DNA of 64,000 nucleotides, from the NCBI RefSeq assembly GCF_048595755.1, contig NZ_CP184360.1, positions 496,001 to 560,000 of the forward strand, in the 5' to 3' direction. Shown piece after piece: positions 1 to 8,232 of the stretch. The notes under the pieces were generated by a model. It was given only the letters and a program-made list of their open reading frames with translations. It ran no database searches and was not told the DNA's origin. This DNA is from Luteococcus sp048595755 (GTDB taxonomy: Bacteria; Actinomycetota; Actinomycetes; Propionibacteriales; Propionibacteriaceae). The position numbers were made by a program, and so were the translations under genes. Every line of letters begins with the position of its first letter. The first letter of the stretch is position 1.

Positions 1-993
1 TGCCTGGGAGGCCACCGGCCGTCCCGACTGCTGCTGGGTCTTCACCTTGAGATAGCCGACCTCATCGCCCACCAGCTGGTAGTCGACGGTGTGCGTGAGA
101 CCCTTGGCGCTGCGGGTGCAGGAGACCTGCGGCCCGGGTTCCCCACACCGGTAGCCCAGCCCCGTGAGCCCCGCCTCCAACGGCTTGAGCGGCGAGAGCC
201 AGGCCGGCTGGGCGCCGTCCGGAACCCAGCCGTCGACGAACATCACCAGCGATCCGTCGGCGCTGCCCCGGGCCTTGACCTCTCCCCGCCGGGCCTCGGC
301 ATAACGCTGCTCGTCGCCCTTGCGCACCGCGGCCAGCAGCGTCTGGCGCTGGGCCTTGTTGGGGATGACCTGCTGCGCCAACCACTCCTGCAGCCCCAGC
401 GCCTTGGGATTGTTTCCGCCGGGGCCGTCCTGGACGTTGAGCGCGACGCGGCCCAGCCGCTTGCCCTTGGCGCCGCCCACATAGGCCAGCATCGCCGGGT
501 TGCGGGTGTAGTGGGTGCACAGCCAGGAATCGATCCCGGGCTGCCCCTCCGATCCGCAGGTGAAACCCTCCTTGAGCAGCCGAGCCTTGACACCTGCGAC
601 GGTGCCCTTGCCGGGAGCCTCCGTGGTCGCGCCCTCGCTGGATGGCGCCGATGGGGTGCTCGCTGCGGCCGGGCTGCCGGACGTCCCGGCGACGGGCGCC
701 TCAGCCTGCGACGGGCGGTTGGTGGCCCACCAACCGCCACCCACCAGTGCGAGGACCAGCGGTACGACCACCAGCAGGGGCCAGCGACGCGACTTCCCGG
801 GACGCTCTTCGTGCCGGGTCTCGATGCTCCTCGCGCCGGCGCCTTCCGCCCGTCTGAGCGGCACCCCCGGACCGGCCTGTTCGCCGGCCGGCCGAGGGGC
901 CGGGGCGGGATCGGCGTCGACGGCAGCCCTGCGCGGACGCACTCGCGCGCCCGTCTCGTCGGCCTCCCCGGGTACCCCTCCCCTGTCAGTCAC
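1..993 (-). CDS. Membrane-anchored extracytoplasmic protein of unknown function (partial)
   Basis: The frame runs from a GTG at 993 to the window edge without a stop, so at least 331 codons are present and the C-terminus is outside. Residues 1-70 are charged and Arg/Pro-rich (cytoplasmic tail). Residues about 71-90 form one hydrophobic segment (WPLLVVVPLVLALVGGGWWA). A Ser/Thr/Ala/Pro linker follows to about 125. The outer domain has four cysteines in the contexts FTCGS, WLCTH, YRCGE and SCTRS, compatible with two disulfides. A TAGGCT box lies 7 nt upstream of the GTG with no Shine-Dalgarno, suggesting a leaderless mRNA. I recognise no family. It lies just downstream of, and codirectional with, a lipoprotein gene and a large membrane protein gene, suggesting an envelope role. 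Confidence 0.7.
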   Translation of the reverse strand, partial: MTDRGGVPGEADETGARVRPRRAAVDADPAPAPRPAGEQAGPGVPLRRAEGAGARSIETRHEERPGKSRRWPLLVVVPLVLALVGGGWWATNRPSQAEAPVAGTSGSPAAASTPSAPSSEGATTEAPGKGTVAGVKARLLKEGFTCGSEGQPGIDSWLCTHYTRNPAMLAYVGGAKGKRLGRVALNVQDGPGGNNPKALGLQEWLAQQVIPNKAQRQTLLAAVRKGDEQRYAEARRGEVKARGSADGSLVMFVDGWVPDGAQPAWLSPLKPLEAGLTGLGYRCGEPGPQVSCTRSAKGLTHTVDYQLVGDEVGYLKVKTQQQSGRPVASQA

Positions 994-1000
994 GCGGGCC

Positions 1001-1006
1001 AGCCTA
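1001..1006 (-). promoter_or_regulatory. Leaderless -10 box (TAGGCT)
   Basis: TAGGCT on the minus strand ends 7 nt before the GTG at 993. Transcription would begin at or next to the start codon. Confidence 0.45.
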
Positions 1007-1080
1007 ACCCCACGCTGCTCGCTGCCCGGTGGCAAGCCGCGGCAGAGAGCGGCGTCAGCGAGGCTGGTGGACCTCCCCGG

Positions 1081-1743
1081 TCACTGCTCGGCGACCTGCC
1101 AGGTCCACTGGTCCTCCACCTGCTGGGTGCAGACCGCATAGGTCCCGTCGAAGATGGCGACGGTGCCCGCCTCGCTCGACGAGCAGCTCTCCCCGTCGTA
1201 GTGGGACTCGTGGACCGTCTCATGCTTCACGCCGTTCGGGGTCCACACGGCCGGGTCGCAGCCGGCCAGGATCGCGTCGTCGTGCGCCTTGATGGAGGCG
1301 GACTTCTTGCCGGCCTTCACCGCCGCCTGCCAGGTCTCCTCGAGCTGCACGCAGATCTTCTGCCGCGAGCGGTACAGGCCACTGGAGCTGCGGTACCAGG
1401 TGCTGCCGTCGGATCCCTCGCCGTCGGATTCGCCGCCGCCCTCCCCGGGGCCCGACGAGGCCTGCACGGTGACCGTGACCTGGGGTGCGGGCGAGGCCTG
1501 CTCGGTGGCCTGGCTGGCCGACGCCGAGGCGCTGGAGCGCGGGGCCGACGATGCGTCGCTGGCGGCGGATGAGGCCGCCACCGAGGGTGCGGTGGTGGAC
1601 GCGGCCGGAGCCGACGCAGTGGTGGAGGCGACCGGGGCCGGCACGGCCCGTTCGAACTGCTTGGAGTCATCGGAGCAGCCGGTCATCCCCAACGGGAGGA
1701 CCAGGGCCAGCAGCGCGACCGCGGTGCGTGTGGTGCCGGTCAT
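1081..1743 (-). CDS. Secreted lipoprotein of unknown function
   Basis: The protein has 220 aa. The N-terminus is a lipoprotein signal peptide: basic MTGTTR, hydrophobic AVALLALVLPLG, then a lipobox MTGC with the lipidated Cys at about residue 23. A long Ala/Ser/Thr/Pro/Val-rich linker (about 35-105) is followed by a C-terminal domain of about 110 residues containing four cysteines (KICVQ, LAGCD, ESCSSS, AVCTQ). The start codon overlaps the stop of the upstream gene by 4 nt (ATGA at 1740-1743), so the two are translationally coupled. No function is recognised. The linker suggests a domain held away from the membrane. Confidence 0.8.
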   Translation of the reverse strand: MTGTTRTAVALLALVLPLGMTGCSDDSKQFERAVPAPVASTTASAPAASTTAPSVAASSAASDASSAPRSSASASASQATEQASPAPQVTVTVQASSGPGEGGGESDGEGSDGSTWYRSSSGLYRSRQKICVQLEETWQAAVKAGKKSASIKAHDDAILAGCDPAVWTPNGVKHETVHESHYDGESCSSSEAGTVAIFDGTYAVCTQQVEDQWTWQVAEQ

Positions 1744-4229
1744 GACAGCGTCACCTCCACCTGGTCCAGCTTCTCGCCGACGATCGTCGCGGTGCCGCTG
1801 GGCGAGATCGTCGCCTCATCCTTGCCGCCCTTCCAGTCGGGTTCCATGAAGCCCTCGTCGTGTTCGAAGGTGACCGAGGCCTTGCCCTCGGCGTCGGTGG
1901 TGATCTGCACCCCGCCCTCGTAGCCGAGCTCACCGACGGCGATCCTGGGGTAGGCGTCCACCTTCCAGGCAATGTCGCGGTAGGTGTCCGACGAGTAGTA
2001 CAGCGGCGAACTGAACGGGCAGGAGCTTGCCACCTCGCTCGTGGCCGTCGTGATGCACTCGTCGATCTTCTCCTTCACCTTGGCCTCGACATCCTTGGTG
2101 AACTGCTCGTTGAGCGTCGTGGTCAGCTGGGCCGACTCGCTGGCCGCCGACCATGCCACGGACTGCGTGACGCTGGCGCCGGTGAGGTACTTGCCCTGGT
2201 CCGGCAGCTTGATGGTGTAGTCACCGGGCAAGGCGGGCAGCCGCACGGACTGGCCGGAGCCGGCCTCGGCGGAGACGTCGATGCTCTTGCCGTTCACCTC
2301 GATGGTGGACGCGGAGGAGGGCACCTGCACCTGGATGCTGCCCAGCTCCATGCCCTGGACGCTCCACTTGTCGAACAGGCCCATCCGCTTGCCGGTACGG
2401 CGCAGGTGGATCACGTTCTCGCTGGCCCGGTCACCCTGGTTGGTCTGCACGGTGATGCGCGCTTCCTTGCCGCTCTTGTCCACCTCACCCAATGTGTAGG
2501 CGGTCAGCCCATTGGGCACCGACGAGTAGACGTCGTCGGACAGCAGCAACTGCGAACCCTCCGGGGCGGCGGTGCCCAGCTCCTTCAGTGCCTGTGACGC
2601 CTTGCCCTCGCCGATGGCATTCAACACCGCGGCGGCCTGCTTCTTGGGCCCGAAGACCATGGAGTTGACGACGTTCACGGCCACCGCGGCCAGCACCAGG
2701 GCCGCCAGCGCCAGCCCGACGAGCTTGGCGATCCGCTGTGCCTTCGCCTTGGCCTCGGGGCTCATCGGTGTGGCCGGCCCGCCCACCAGGGGTGACGTCC
2801 CGACTGGTTGGTTGGCCTGCACCTGCTGGTCGGTGGAGAGCAGCAGCGTGGGCTCGGCGGGGATGATGCTGGTGGCCTCCTCACCAGCGGCATCGGTGAC
2901 GACGGGCGCAACCGGGGCGGCCGCGGCGGGTGCACGCCAGCCGGGCAAGGTCGGCAGTTCGGGCTCGGCGCGCCACCAGTAGGCGTGCATCGGCACGATG
3001 GCGCGCAGCGTCGGCACCAGGTAGCGGGCGGCCAGCTCGACGGCCAGGCCGACCAGCGCCAGCACCAGTGGCCACCATCCCGCCAGACCGAGAGTGGAGC
3101 GGGCGGTGCCGTAGCCGTCGGAACTGACCCCCAGACGGGAGGCCAACATCACCACGATGCCTCCCACCAGGTAGACCACCGGCAGCACCAGCCAACTGGT
3201 GAGCTGGTGGGCCACCCGGCGCCGGGCACCCCAGAACAGGGCGGCCAGGCAGACGGCGGCGGCGCTCACGACCAGCGCGACCAACGGCACCCACCATTGC
3301 GGTGCATCGAAGATCCCCACGGACAGGCGCGGCAGACTCCCCAGGTCGCTGAAGTCCACCGGCCCCAGGTCCAGCCCATTGAGGGCCTCCAGCGATCCCT
3401 GGGCGCCAGCGCCGAAGGATCCGAAGGTCGCCAGCCCAAAGCCGAGCAGCAACAGGTTCAGGCCAACCAGCGGGAGCATCAGGAGGGCACCGAAGGCGGC
3501 GCCGACGTGCTCGTCCATCGCCAGCTTCACGGCCAGGTAGAGCCACCCCAGGGCCAGCAGGACGCCACCCAGCACGAGCACGTGGTAGCCGAAGGTCCGC
3601 GCCCCGCGCAGCGCTTCGCGCAGCAACGGATGGGCAGGCAGGCCACGATGGCCGACGCCGTGCGCCCGACCGGTCGCCACGGCCAGGGTGGTCAGCAGGA
3701 CACACACCAGGAAACCGCTGAACCCGGCGCTGTGGATGCTCACCTCGTCGGCCCGGAAGGCCGTGATCCGCGCGAGCAGGGTGAGCACCGCGGCGTTGAC
3801 CAGGCCGGCGACCAACGACAGGGCCAGGTTGCCAGGGCCGCTGCCGACGGCCCAGCGACGGGTGCTGAGCCGCGCCGCGTACCAGGTGATGGCGCAGAAG
3901 GCAGCGGTGATGCCCAACAGCGGGAAGCTGCCGGAACCACCGACGCCGAGCGCATGCACGCCCAGCGGGTTGCCGAAGGCCATCGAGACCAGCTGGGTGA
4001 TGCCCTTCAGCATCGGGCCCATGCCGGAGTCGGAGACGGAGTCCGTACGGCCGCTGGACCCGCCGTAGAAGGAGTTCGCGGCCAGCACCGCACCGCCCAA
4101 GGCCAGTCCCACCATCACCAGGGCCACGCACCAGGTGCCCAGCAGGCCCGCCAGGCGACGACGGGACCGGCCGGGCTTCCCCAGTCGCTCGGGATCGCGG
4201 GGCCCGTGGTGGCCGTCGCCGTCTGCCAT
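1740..4229 (-). CDS. Large polytopic membrane protein with C-terminal extracytoplasmic domain
   Basis: From the ATG at 4229 it has 829 aa. After a basic N-terminus there is a transmembrane segment at about 32-52, then roughly eight more up to residue 405. A Pro/Ala-rich cytoplasmic linker (about 410-490) follows, then another transmembrane helix (IAKLVGLALAALVLAAVAVN, about 500-520) and about 300 extracytoplasmic residues. That last region resembles the outer part of TcaA-type or zinc-ribbon membrane proteins, with PEGA-like beta stretches such as TIEVNGK and LPGDYTIKLPDQGKY. This resemblance is a loose impression. It is coupled to the downstream lipoprotein gene. The N-terminus is uncertain because a better start lies upstream in another frame (see 4230-4357). 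Confidence 0.75.
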   Translation of the reverse strand: MADGDGHHGPRDPERLGKPGRSRRRLAGLLGTWCVALVMVGLALGGAVLAANSFYGGSSGRTDSVSDSGMGPMLKGITQLVSMAFGNPLGVHALGVGGSGSFPLLGITAAFCAITWYAARLSTRRWAVGSGPGNLALSLVAGLVNAAVLTLLARITAFRADEVSIHSAGFSGFLVCVLLTTLAVATGRAHGVGHRGLPAHPLLREALRGARTFGYHVLVLGGVLLALGWLYLAVKLAMDEHVGAAFGALLMLPLVGLNLLLLGFGLATFGSFGAGAQGSLEALNGLDLGPVDFSDLGSLPRLSVGIFDAPQWWVPLVALVVSAAAVCLAALFWGARRRVAHQLTSWLVLPVVYLVGGIVVMLASRLGVSSDGYGTARSTLGLAGWWPLVLALVGLAVELAARYLVPTLRAIVPMHAYWWRAEPELPTLPGWRAPAAAAPVAPVVTDAAGEEATSIIPAEPTLLLSTDQQVQANQPVGTSPLVGGPATPMSPEAKAKAQRIAKLVGLALAALVLAAVAVNVVNSMVFGPKKQAAAVLNAIGEGKASQALKELGTAAPEGSQLLLSDDVYSSVPNGLTAYTLGEVDKSGKEARITVQTNQGDRASENVIHLRRTGKRMGLFDKWSVQGMELGSIQVQVPSSASTIEVNGKSIDVSAEAGSGQSVRLPALPGDYTIKLPDQGKYLTGASVTQSVAWSAASESAQLTTTLNEQFTKDVEAKVKEKIDECITTATSEVASSCPFSSPLYYSSDTYRDIAWKVDAYPRIAVGELGYEGGVQITTDAEGKASVTFEHDEGFMEPDWKGGKDEATISPSGTATIVGEKLDQVEVTLS

Positions 4230-4357
4230 GGCCCCGCCACGGCCTGGGCCGCAGGTTGCGCTCCGGCCTGGGCCGCGGGCCCGGCGCCCTGGGTCTCACT
4301 CCCGTCGGGCGCGGCCGGGGGTGGTGTCTGCGGGGGTTGGGACTGGGGCGAGCTCAT
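4230..4357 (-). other. Probable out-of-frame N-terminus of the preceding membrane protein
   Basis: An ATG at 4357 preceded by AAGGA at 5-nt spacing opens a frame encoding a Pro/Gln/Ala-rich stretch (begins MSSPQSQPPQTPPPAAPDGS). That composition is typical of cytoplasmic tails on such membrane proteins. The frame stops at 4115 after 80 codons. The 829-aa frame has an in-frame TGA about 70 nt upstream of its own ATG, which lacks a good ribosome site. A single-base indel near 4229, real or from sequencing, would join the two into a protein of about 870 aa. Confidence 0.4.
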
Positions 4358-4469
4358 CTCGATCCTTCACGTCGTGCGACTCCCCCCGAGATTGCTCACT
4401 CATCCAATCACCGCAGGAGTCCAGACCGGCCGACCGTCGGGGCGCTTCAGCACCCCCACAGCCACGCCG

Positions 4470-4475
4470 TAGGCT
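4470..4475 (+). promoter_or_regulatory. Leaderless -10 box of deoC (TAGGCT)
   Basis: TAGGCT lies 6 nt before the deoC ATG, with no Shine-Dalgarno between. Confidence 0.5.
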
Positions 4476-4481
4476 TGCCAC

Positions 4482-5147
4482 ATGACTGACCTGACCCGTG
4501 CCGCCGTGGCCCAGATGATCGACCACACCCTGCTCAAGACCGACGCAACTCCCCAGGACGTCGCCGCCCTGGCGGCCGAGGCCGGGCAACTGGGCACCTT
4601 CTCCATCTGCATCTCCCCCAACATGCTCACCGGGGTGGAGCTCCCCGAGGGCGTGAAGCTGGCCACCGTGTGCGGTTTCCCCTCCGGCAAGCACACCGCC
4701 GCGATGAAGGCCGCCGAGGCCCGTGAGGCTGTCGCCAACGGCGCCGACGAGGTGGACATGGTGATCGACATCGCATTGCTCAAGGCCGGCAACCGTGACG
4801 CGGTGCGCGACGAGATCGCCGCGGTGAAGACCGAGGTTCCCAGCCCCAAGGTGCTCAAGGTGATCATCGAGTCCGGCGCGCTGAGCGACGACGAGATCGT
4901 CGCCGCCTGCGAGGCTGCCGAGCAGGCCGGCGCCGACTACGTGAAGACCTCCACCGGCTTCCACGCCAGTGGCGGCGCGACGGTGCACGCCGTCGAGCTG
5001 ATGGCCCGCACCGTGGGTGGCCGGCTGGGTGTCAAGGCCTCGGGCGGCATCCGCGACTGGGAGAGCGCCGTGGCGATGATCGAGGCGGGCGCCACGCGGC
5101 TGGGCGTCTCCGCCTCCCAGGCGATCCTGCAGGGAGCCCCGGCCTGA
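4482..5147 (+). CDS. deoC: Deoxyribose-phosphate aldolase
   Basis: Cleaves 2-deoxy-D-ribose 5-phosphate into glyceraldehyde 3-phosphate and acetaldehyde in cytoplasmic deoxynucleoside catabolism. The 221-aa length is normal for the family. Visible motifs are the Schiff-base lysine in DYVKTSTGF (about K155), the second lysine in GVKASGGIRD, and the catalytic-region aspartate in DEVDMVID. The start is fixed by the -10 box 6 nt upstream and by the conserved IDHTLLK motif at about residue 13. It is transcribed alone, divergently from the envelope genes, and ends at a strong terminator. Confidence 0.97.
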   Translation: MTDLTRAAVAQMIDHTLLKTDATPQDVAALAAEAGQLGTFSICISPNMLTGVELPEGVKLATVCGFPSGKHTAAMKAAEAREAVANGADEVDMVIDIALLKAGNRDAVRDEIAAVKTEVPSPKVLKVIIESGALSDDEIVAACEAAEQAGADYVKTSTGFHASGGATVHAVELMARTVGGRLGVKASGGIRDWESAVAMIEAGATRLGVSASQAILQGAPA

Positions 5148-5174
5148 TCGCGGGCTCCCCTCCCGGACAGGAGA

Positions 5175-5232
5175 CTCCCCTGACACGACTCTCCTGACAC
5201 GATTCCCCCTGGCCTGATTCCCCCTGGCATGA
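5175..5232 (+). repeat. Tandem degenerate 14-15 bp repeat, four units
   Basis: Four consecutive units follow deoC: CTCCCCTGACACGA, CTCTCCTGACACGA, TTCCCCCTGGCCTGA and TTCCCCCTGGCATGA. They fall into two near-identical pairs and lie directly before the terminator stem. Confidence 0.6.
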
Positions 5233-5233
5233 C

Positions 5234-5265
5234 GACGGGGCCACAGCCTGTGCTGTGGCCCCGTC
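5234..5265 (+). terminator. Terminator hairpin after deoC
   Basis: Perfect 14-bp stem (GACGGGGCCACAGC at 5234-5247 with GCTGTGGCCCCGTC at 5252-5265) and a 4-nt loop. It has no strong U-tract, as is common in high-GC genomes, and may serve both converging genes. Confidence 0.7.
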
Positions 5266-5367
5266 GGGCAATTCCTGCGGATCTGGGACGAGACAGCCTG
5301 GGTCGCTCCGGCCTATCGCCCTGATCCGGGTCTCCCTGGTCCGAGTTGGCCGGTCCGGTCGACTGGG

Positions 5368-5532
5368 TCAGGCGACTGCCTCATGGCGGGCGTCGGCCTC
5401 GTGCCCGGAGTTGACGATCACCTCGTCGCTGTTGAGAGCGCGCTCGATGTCGGGCTTGGTGCTGCCAGCCTTGAAGACGACGGCCAGCACCGTCAGCCAC
5501 AGTCCGCCCAGCAGGGCGATGAGGACCATCAT
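5368..5532 (-). CDS. Small single-span membrane protein
   Basis: A 54-aa protein starting MMVLIALLGG. One transmembrane helix covers about residues 2-22 (ending LAVVFK), followed by a charged cytoplasmic tail (DIERALNSDEVIV). I chose the ATG at 5532 over the frame's earlier ATG at 5661 because GGAG precedes it at suitable spacing and the hydrophobic segment then starts at the N-terminus. It is divergent from the GH127-like gene, with a palindromic site between. Function unknown. Confidence 0.55.
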   Translation of the reverse strand: MMVLIALLGGLWLTVLAVVFKAGSTKPDIERALNSDEVIVNSGHEADARHEAVA

Positions 5533-5646
5533 CGGGGGATCTCCGCTCTGTCGCGTACCGCTCGCGGGGGGGCGAGCCTGTGCACACTGCTCACCGGGGT
5601 GTGAACAGCAGTACGTCGATTCTTGACGCCCCGGCGCAGAATCTTT

Positions 5647-5660
5647 TGGTCGTACGACCA
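5647..5660. promoter_or_regulatory. Perfect 14-bp palindrome, candidate operator
   Basis: TGGTCGTACGACCA is its own reverse complement and lies in the 316-bp gap between the divergent small membrane protein gene (5532) and the GH127-like gene (5849). Its TGGT...ACCA ends resemble GntR-family operators. No regulator gene is adjacent. The rest of the gap holds no gene that I can support. Confidence 0.5.
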
Positions 5661-5848
5661 CAGATCAGCTGGACTTCAGGAGTTGCCGCGGAGAGCACCC
5701 CGCGAGACCAAGCCCACCTTCAGCTTTCGGCTCGCCTCGGCACCAAGTGGCACGCACCACCACCACGGGCGCCCCGCTTCTCATAGGCTGGACCACGACA
5801 GTTCGAATCCCTGCGATCAGGCGCCACCACGCCATGGAGGAAGCACCC

Positions 5849-7690
5849 ATGCCGCACCAAGCCACTCCGGCCATGTTCAGCGGAGCACAGACCCCCATCG
5901 CCCTCACCAGCGTGCACATCAGCGAGAAGAGCTGGCTGGGTCGCCTCCAGGCGCGCAACGCGTCGGCAACGCTGCCGCACGTGATCTCCAAGCTGCAGGA
6001 GACCTCGATGCAGAACCTGCGCAACCTGCGCGACGGGGTCGAGGCCGAGCACATCGGCAATCCCAACAGCGACGCCGAGATCCACATGACGCTGGAGGCC
6101 ATTGCCTGGGAGGATGCCCGCACCGGCACCACCGAGTTCGACGGCTTCGTCGACGAGTGCCTCGAACTGTTCGAGGCACTCCAGCAGGAGGACGGTTACC
6201 TCAACTCGTGGGGCCAGCGGCAGGCCGACTACGAACACTTCAGCGACGCAGCGATGGGCCACGAACTGTTCACCGGCTCCCACCTGCTCAAGGCTGCCGT
6301 CGCCTTCAGCCGCGTCGGCCGCGGAGAGCGCCTCATGTCCGTGGCGACGAAGTGGGCAGACCTGGTGGTGCGCGAGTTCGGCCCAGGAAAGGACGGTTAC
6401 GACGGCCACGCGGGCGTCGAAGGCGCCCTGGTGGAGTTCTACCGCGAGACGCAGAACAAGGACTACCTGGAGACCGCCCGGGCCATCCTGGACCGTCGCG
6501 GCCAGGGCAAGCTGCGCAGCGGCGTGCTGGGGCCCATCTTCTTCCAGGACCACGAGCCGGTCCGCGAGGCCGTCGAGGCGCTGGGCCACGCAGCCCGCCA
6601 GCAGTACCTGGACGCCAGCGTCGCCGACGTGCTGGCCCACACCGACGATGACGAGCTGCGCAAGGCGCTGGTGGCCCGCTGGGAGAGCGCCCATCTGACC
6701 AAGCTGTACATCACCGGCGGCCTGGGCTCTCGCCACTTCGACGAGTCCTTCGGCGCCCCCTACGAGCTGCCCGCCTCGCGTGCCTACGCCGAGACCCTGG
6801 CCAGCGTCGCCGACGTCTACGTCAACCAGCGCCTGCTGCAGATCACCGGCAACTCGCGCTATGCCGACGCCATCGAGAAGGTCTTCTACAACGCGCTGCC
6901 GGCAGCCGTCGGCAAGGACGGCGTGACCTTCTTCAGCTCCAACCCGCTGCAGGTGCGCTCACGCCAGCGCGACGAGGACAACAACCGCATCGAGCGGGCG
7001 GAGTGGCTCAACCACTCCACCGGCCCGACCAGCCTCACGCGCCTGGCCTCCAGCATGGGTGCCTATGTCGCCACCGTCGCCGAGAAGACCCTGAGCATCC
7101 AGCAGTGGTTCGACGGCAGCATCGACCTGCCCGAGCAGATCGGCGAGGGCCGCCTGGTCATCGAGACCGACTACCCGAACAGCGGCACCATCAAGATCCG
7201 GCTCGAAGGCACCCCCGTCCCGGGAGCGCGCCTGCGGATGCGCGTGCCGGCCTGGTGCGAGAAGCACAGCTACAACGGACGCTCCGCCCTGGTCATCGAC
7301 GGCTTCTTCGACCAGCCGCTGACCGAGGACTTCGAGACCACGCTCGAATTCCACATGCCCGCCCGCTTCGTCTTCGCCCATCCGCGCGTCGACGCGGTGC
7401 GCGGCTGCCGTGCCCTGCTGCGCGGCCCGGTGGTCTACTGCGCCGAGGGCGTGGACAACCCGCAGATCGAGAACCTGGTCTTCCACACCGAGGCCGAGGT
7501 TCTGCCCGCCGAGGACGGCGAGCTGCCCCTGATCCAGGTGCCGGCCAACTTCCGCCGCAAGCCGCAGGCGCTGTACTCCCGCACCATGGTGGCCGTCGAT
7601 CCCGACGTGCGCACCACCACGCTGGTGCCGTACCACACTTGGGCCAACCGCGAGACCAGCCCGATGCGCGTCTGGCTTCCCACGGTCTGA
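5849..7690 (+). CDS. GH127-like (beta-L-arabinofuranosidase family) protein lacking the catalytic cysteines
   Basis: The 613-aa protein has the fold signature of GH127: an (alpha/alpha)6 barrel region over about residues 30-430, then beta-sandwich modules. The start is the ATG at 5849, preceded by GGAGGAA at 7-nt spacing. Characterised GH127 enzymes hold zinc through a Glu and three Cys, one Cys being the nucleophile, in the motifs ETCAS and a CC-pair loop. Here the first motif is AYAETLASVA and the second loop reads HSTGPTSLTRL, so every expected cysteine is gone. The remaining four cysteines lie elsewhere. No signal peptide is seen, so it is cytoplasmic. It is either an inactive homologue or uses different chemistry; the substrate is unknown. 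Confidence 0.8.
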   Translation: MPHQATPAMFSGAQTPIALTSVHISEKSWLGRLQARNASATLPHVISKLQETSMQNLRNLRDGVEAEHIGNPNSDAEIHMTLEAIAWEDARTGTTEFDGFVDECLELFEALQQEDGYLNSWGQRQADYEHFSDAAMGHELFTGSHLLKAAVAFSRVGRGERLMSVATKWADLVVREFGPGKDGYDGHAGVEGALVEFYRETQNKDYLETARAILDRRGQGKLRSGVLGPIFFQDHEPVREAVEALGHAARQQYLDASVADVLAHTDDDELRKALVARWESAHLTKLYITGGLGSRHFDESFGAPYELPASRAYAETLASVADVYVNQRLLQITGNSRYADAIEKVFYNALPAAVGKDGVTFFSSNPLQVRSRQRDEDNNRIERAEWLNHSTGPTSLTRLASSMGAYVATVAEKTLSIQQWFDGSIDLPEQIGEGRLVIETDYPNSGTIKIRLEGTPVPGARLRMRVPAWCEKHSYNGRSALVIDGFFDQPLTEDFETTLEFHMPARFVFAHPRVDAVRGCRALLRGPVVYCAEGVDNPQIENLVFHTEAEVLPAEDGELPLIQVPANFRRKPQALYSRTMVAVDPDVRTTTLVPYHTWANRETSPMRVWLPTV

Positions 7691-7708
7691 GCCCACGCAC
7701 CACGACGC

Positions 7709-7747
7709 ACGGCTGCCCGCTCCGAATGATTCGGGGCGGGCAGCCGT
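7709..7747. terminator. Bidirectional terminator between convergent genes
   Basis: Long stem: ACGGCTGCCCGC with GCGGGCAGCCGT, continued by CCGAA with TTCGG around a TGA loop. It lies between the GH127-like gene and the convergent CitX-like gene. Confidence 0.75.
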
Positions 7748-7760
7748 CGTTCGTCAGGGT

Positions 7761-8171
7761 TCAAGCCGGACGGATCTGGGACAGGCAGCGCCTGAGTTCG
7801 TCGGGGCTGGGAGCCGTGCGCGGCTCGGGCCGCATCGGTGAGCGGTGCCACTCCCCCACCTGCCCGTCGGGAAGCACGGTCACCAGGTCGAGATTCCACC
7901 AGGCGCCCAGCGGGTGGCTGTCCTCGAGCTCCACGAGTGCTGCCTTGATGTCCATGGCCAGACCGTCCAGCACCACCATGCAGCCCTCGTCGGCGGTCTC
8001 CAGCCACCAGACCGGCCAGCCCTGGCCCTCTGCCATGGCCTGGACCTCCTCGGTGGCCTCGGCGACGGTGCGTCTGTTCACGTCGTCATCCGGGCTGCCT
8101 TCGGCCAGCACGACGACGGCGTGCATGCCGTGCTCCTCGGCCAGCGCTCGGGCCCTCTCACGAATGTCCAC
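7761..8171 (-). CDS. CitX-like protein (holo-citrate lyase synthase family), divergent
   Basis: The 136-aa protein starts at a GTG preceded by GGAGGAAAT. The middle and end match the CitX pattern: a GWPV segment, VVLDG, then ALVELEDSHPLGAWWNLDLV, which aligns with the family core HPLGRLxDxDV. CitX transfers phosphoribosyl-dephospho-CoA to the citrate lyase acyl carrier subunit. Here the conserved Arg after HPLG is Ala and the first Asp is Asn, the protein is shorter than the usual 170-180 aa, and no citrate lyase genes are in the window. The true activity is therefore uncertain. It could be a repurposed or degenerate homologue. Confidence 0.5.
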   Translation of the reverse strand: MDIRERARALAEEHGMHAVVVLAEGSPDDDVNRRTVAEATEEVQAMAEGQGWPVWWLETADEGCMVVLDGLAMDIKAALVELEDSHPLGAWWNLDLVTVLPDGQVGEWHRSPMRPEPRTAPSPDELRRCLSQIRPA

Positions 8172-8232
8172 ATTTCCTCCTCGGCAGCCTCCAGCCTGCC
8201 ATGGGGGCGAGGCTGGGCACGATCATCGCGCT

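Noticed and set aside
2808..4472. 554-codon Gln/His-rich plus-strand frame
   Set aside because: It is antisense to the membrane protein gene, and its composition (runs of QGQ, HHQ) is typical of shadow frames.
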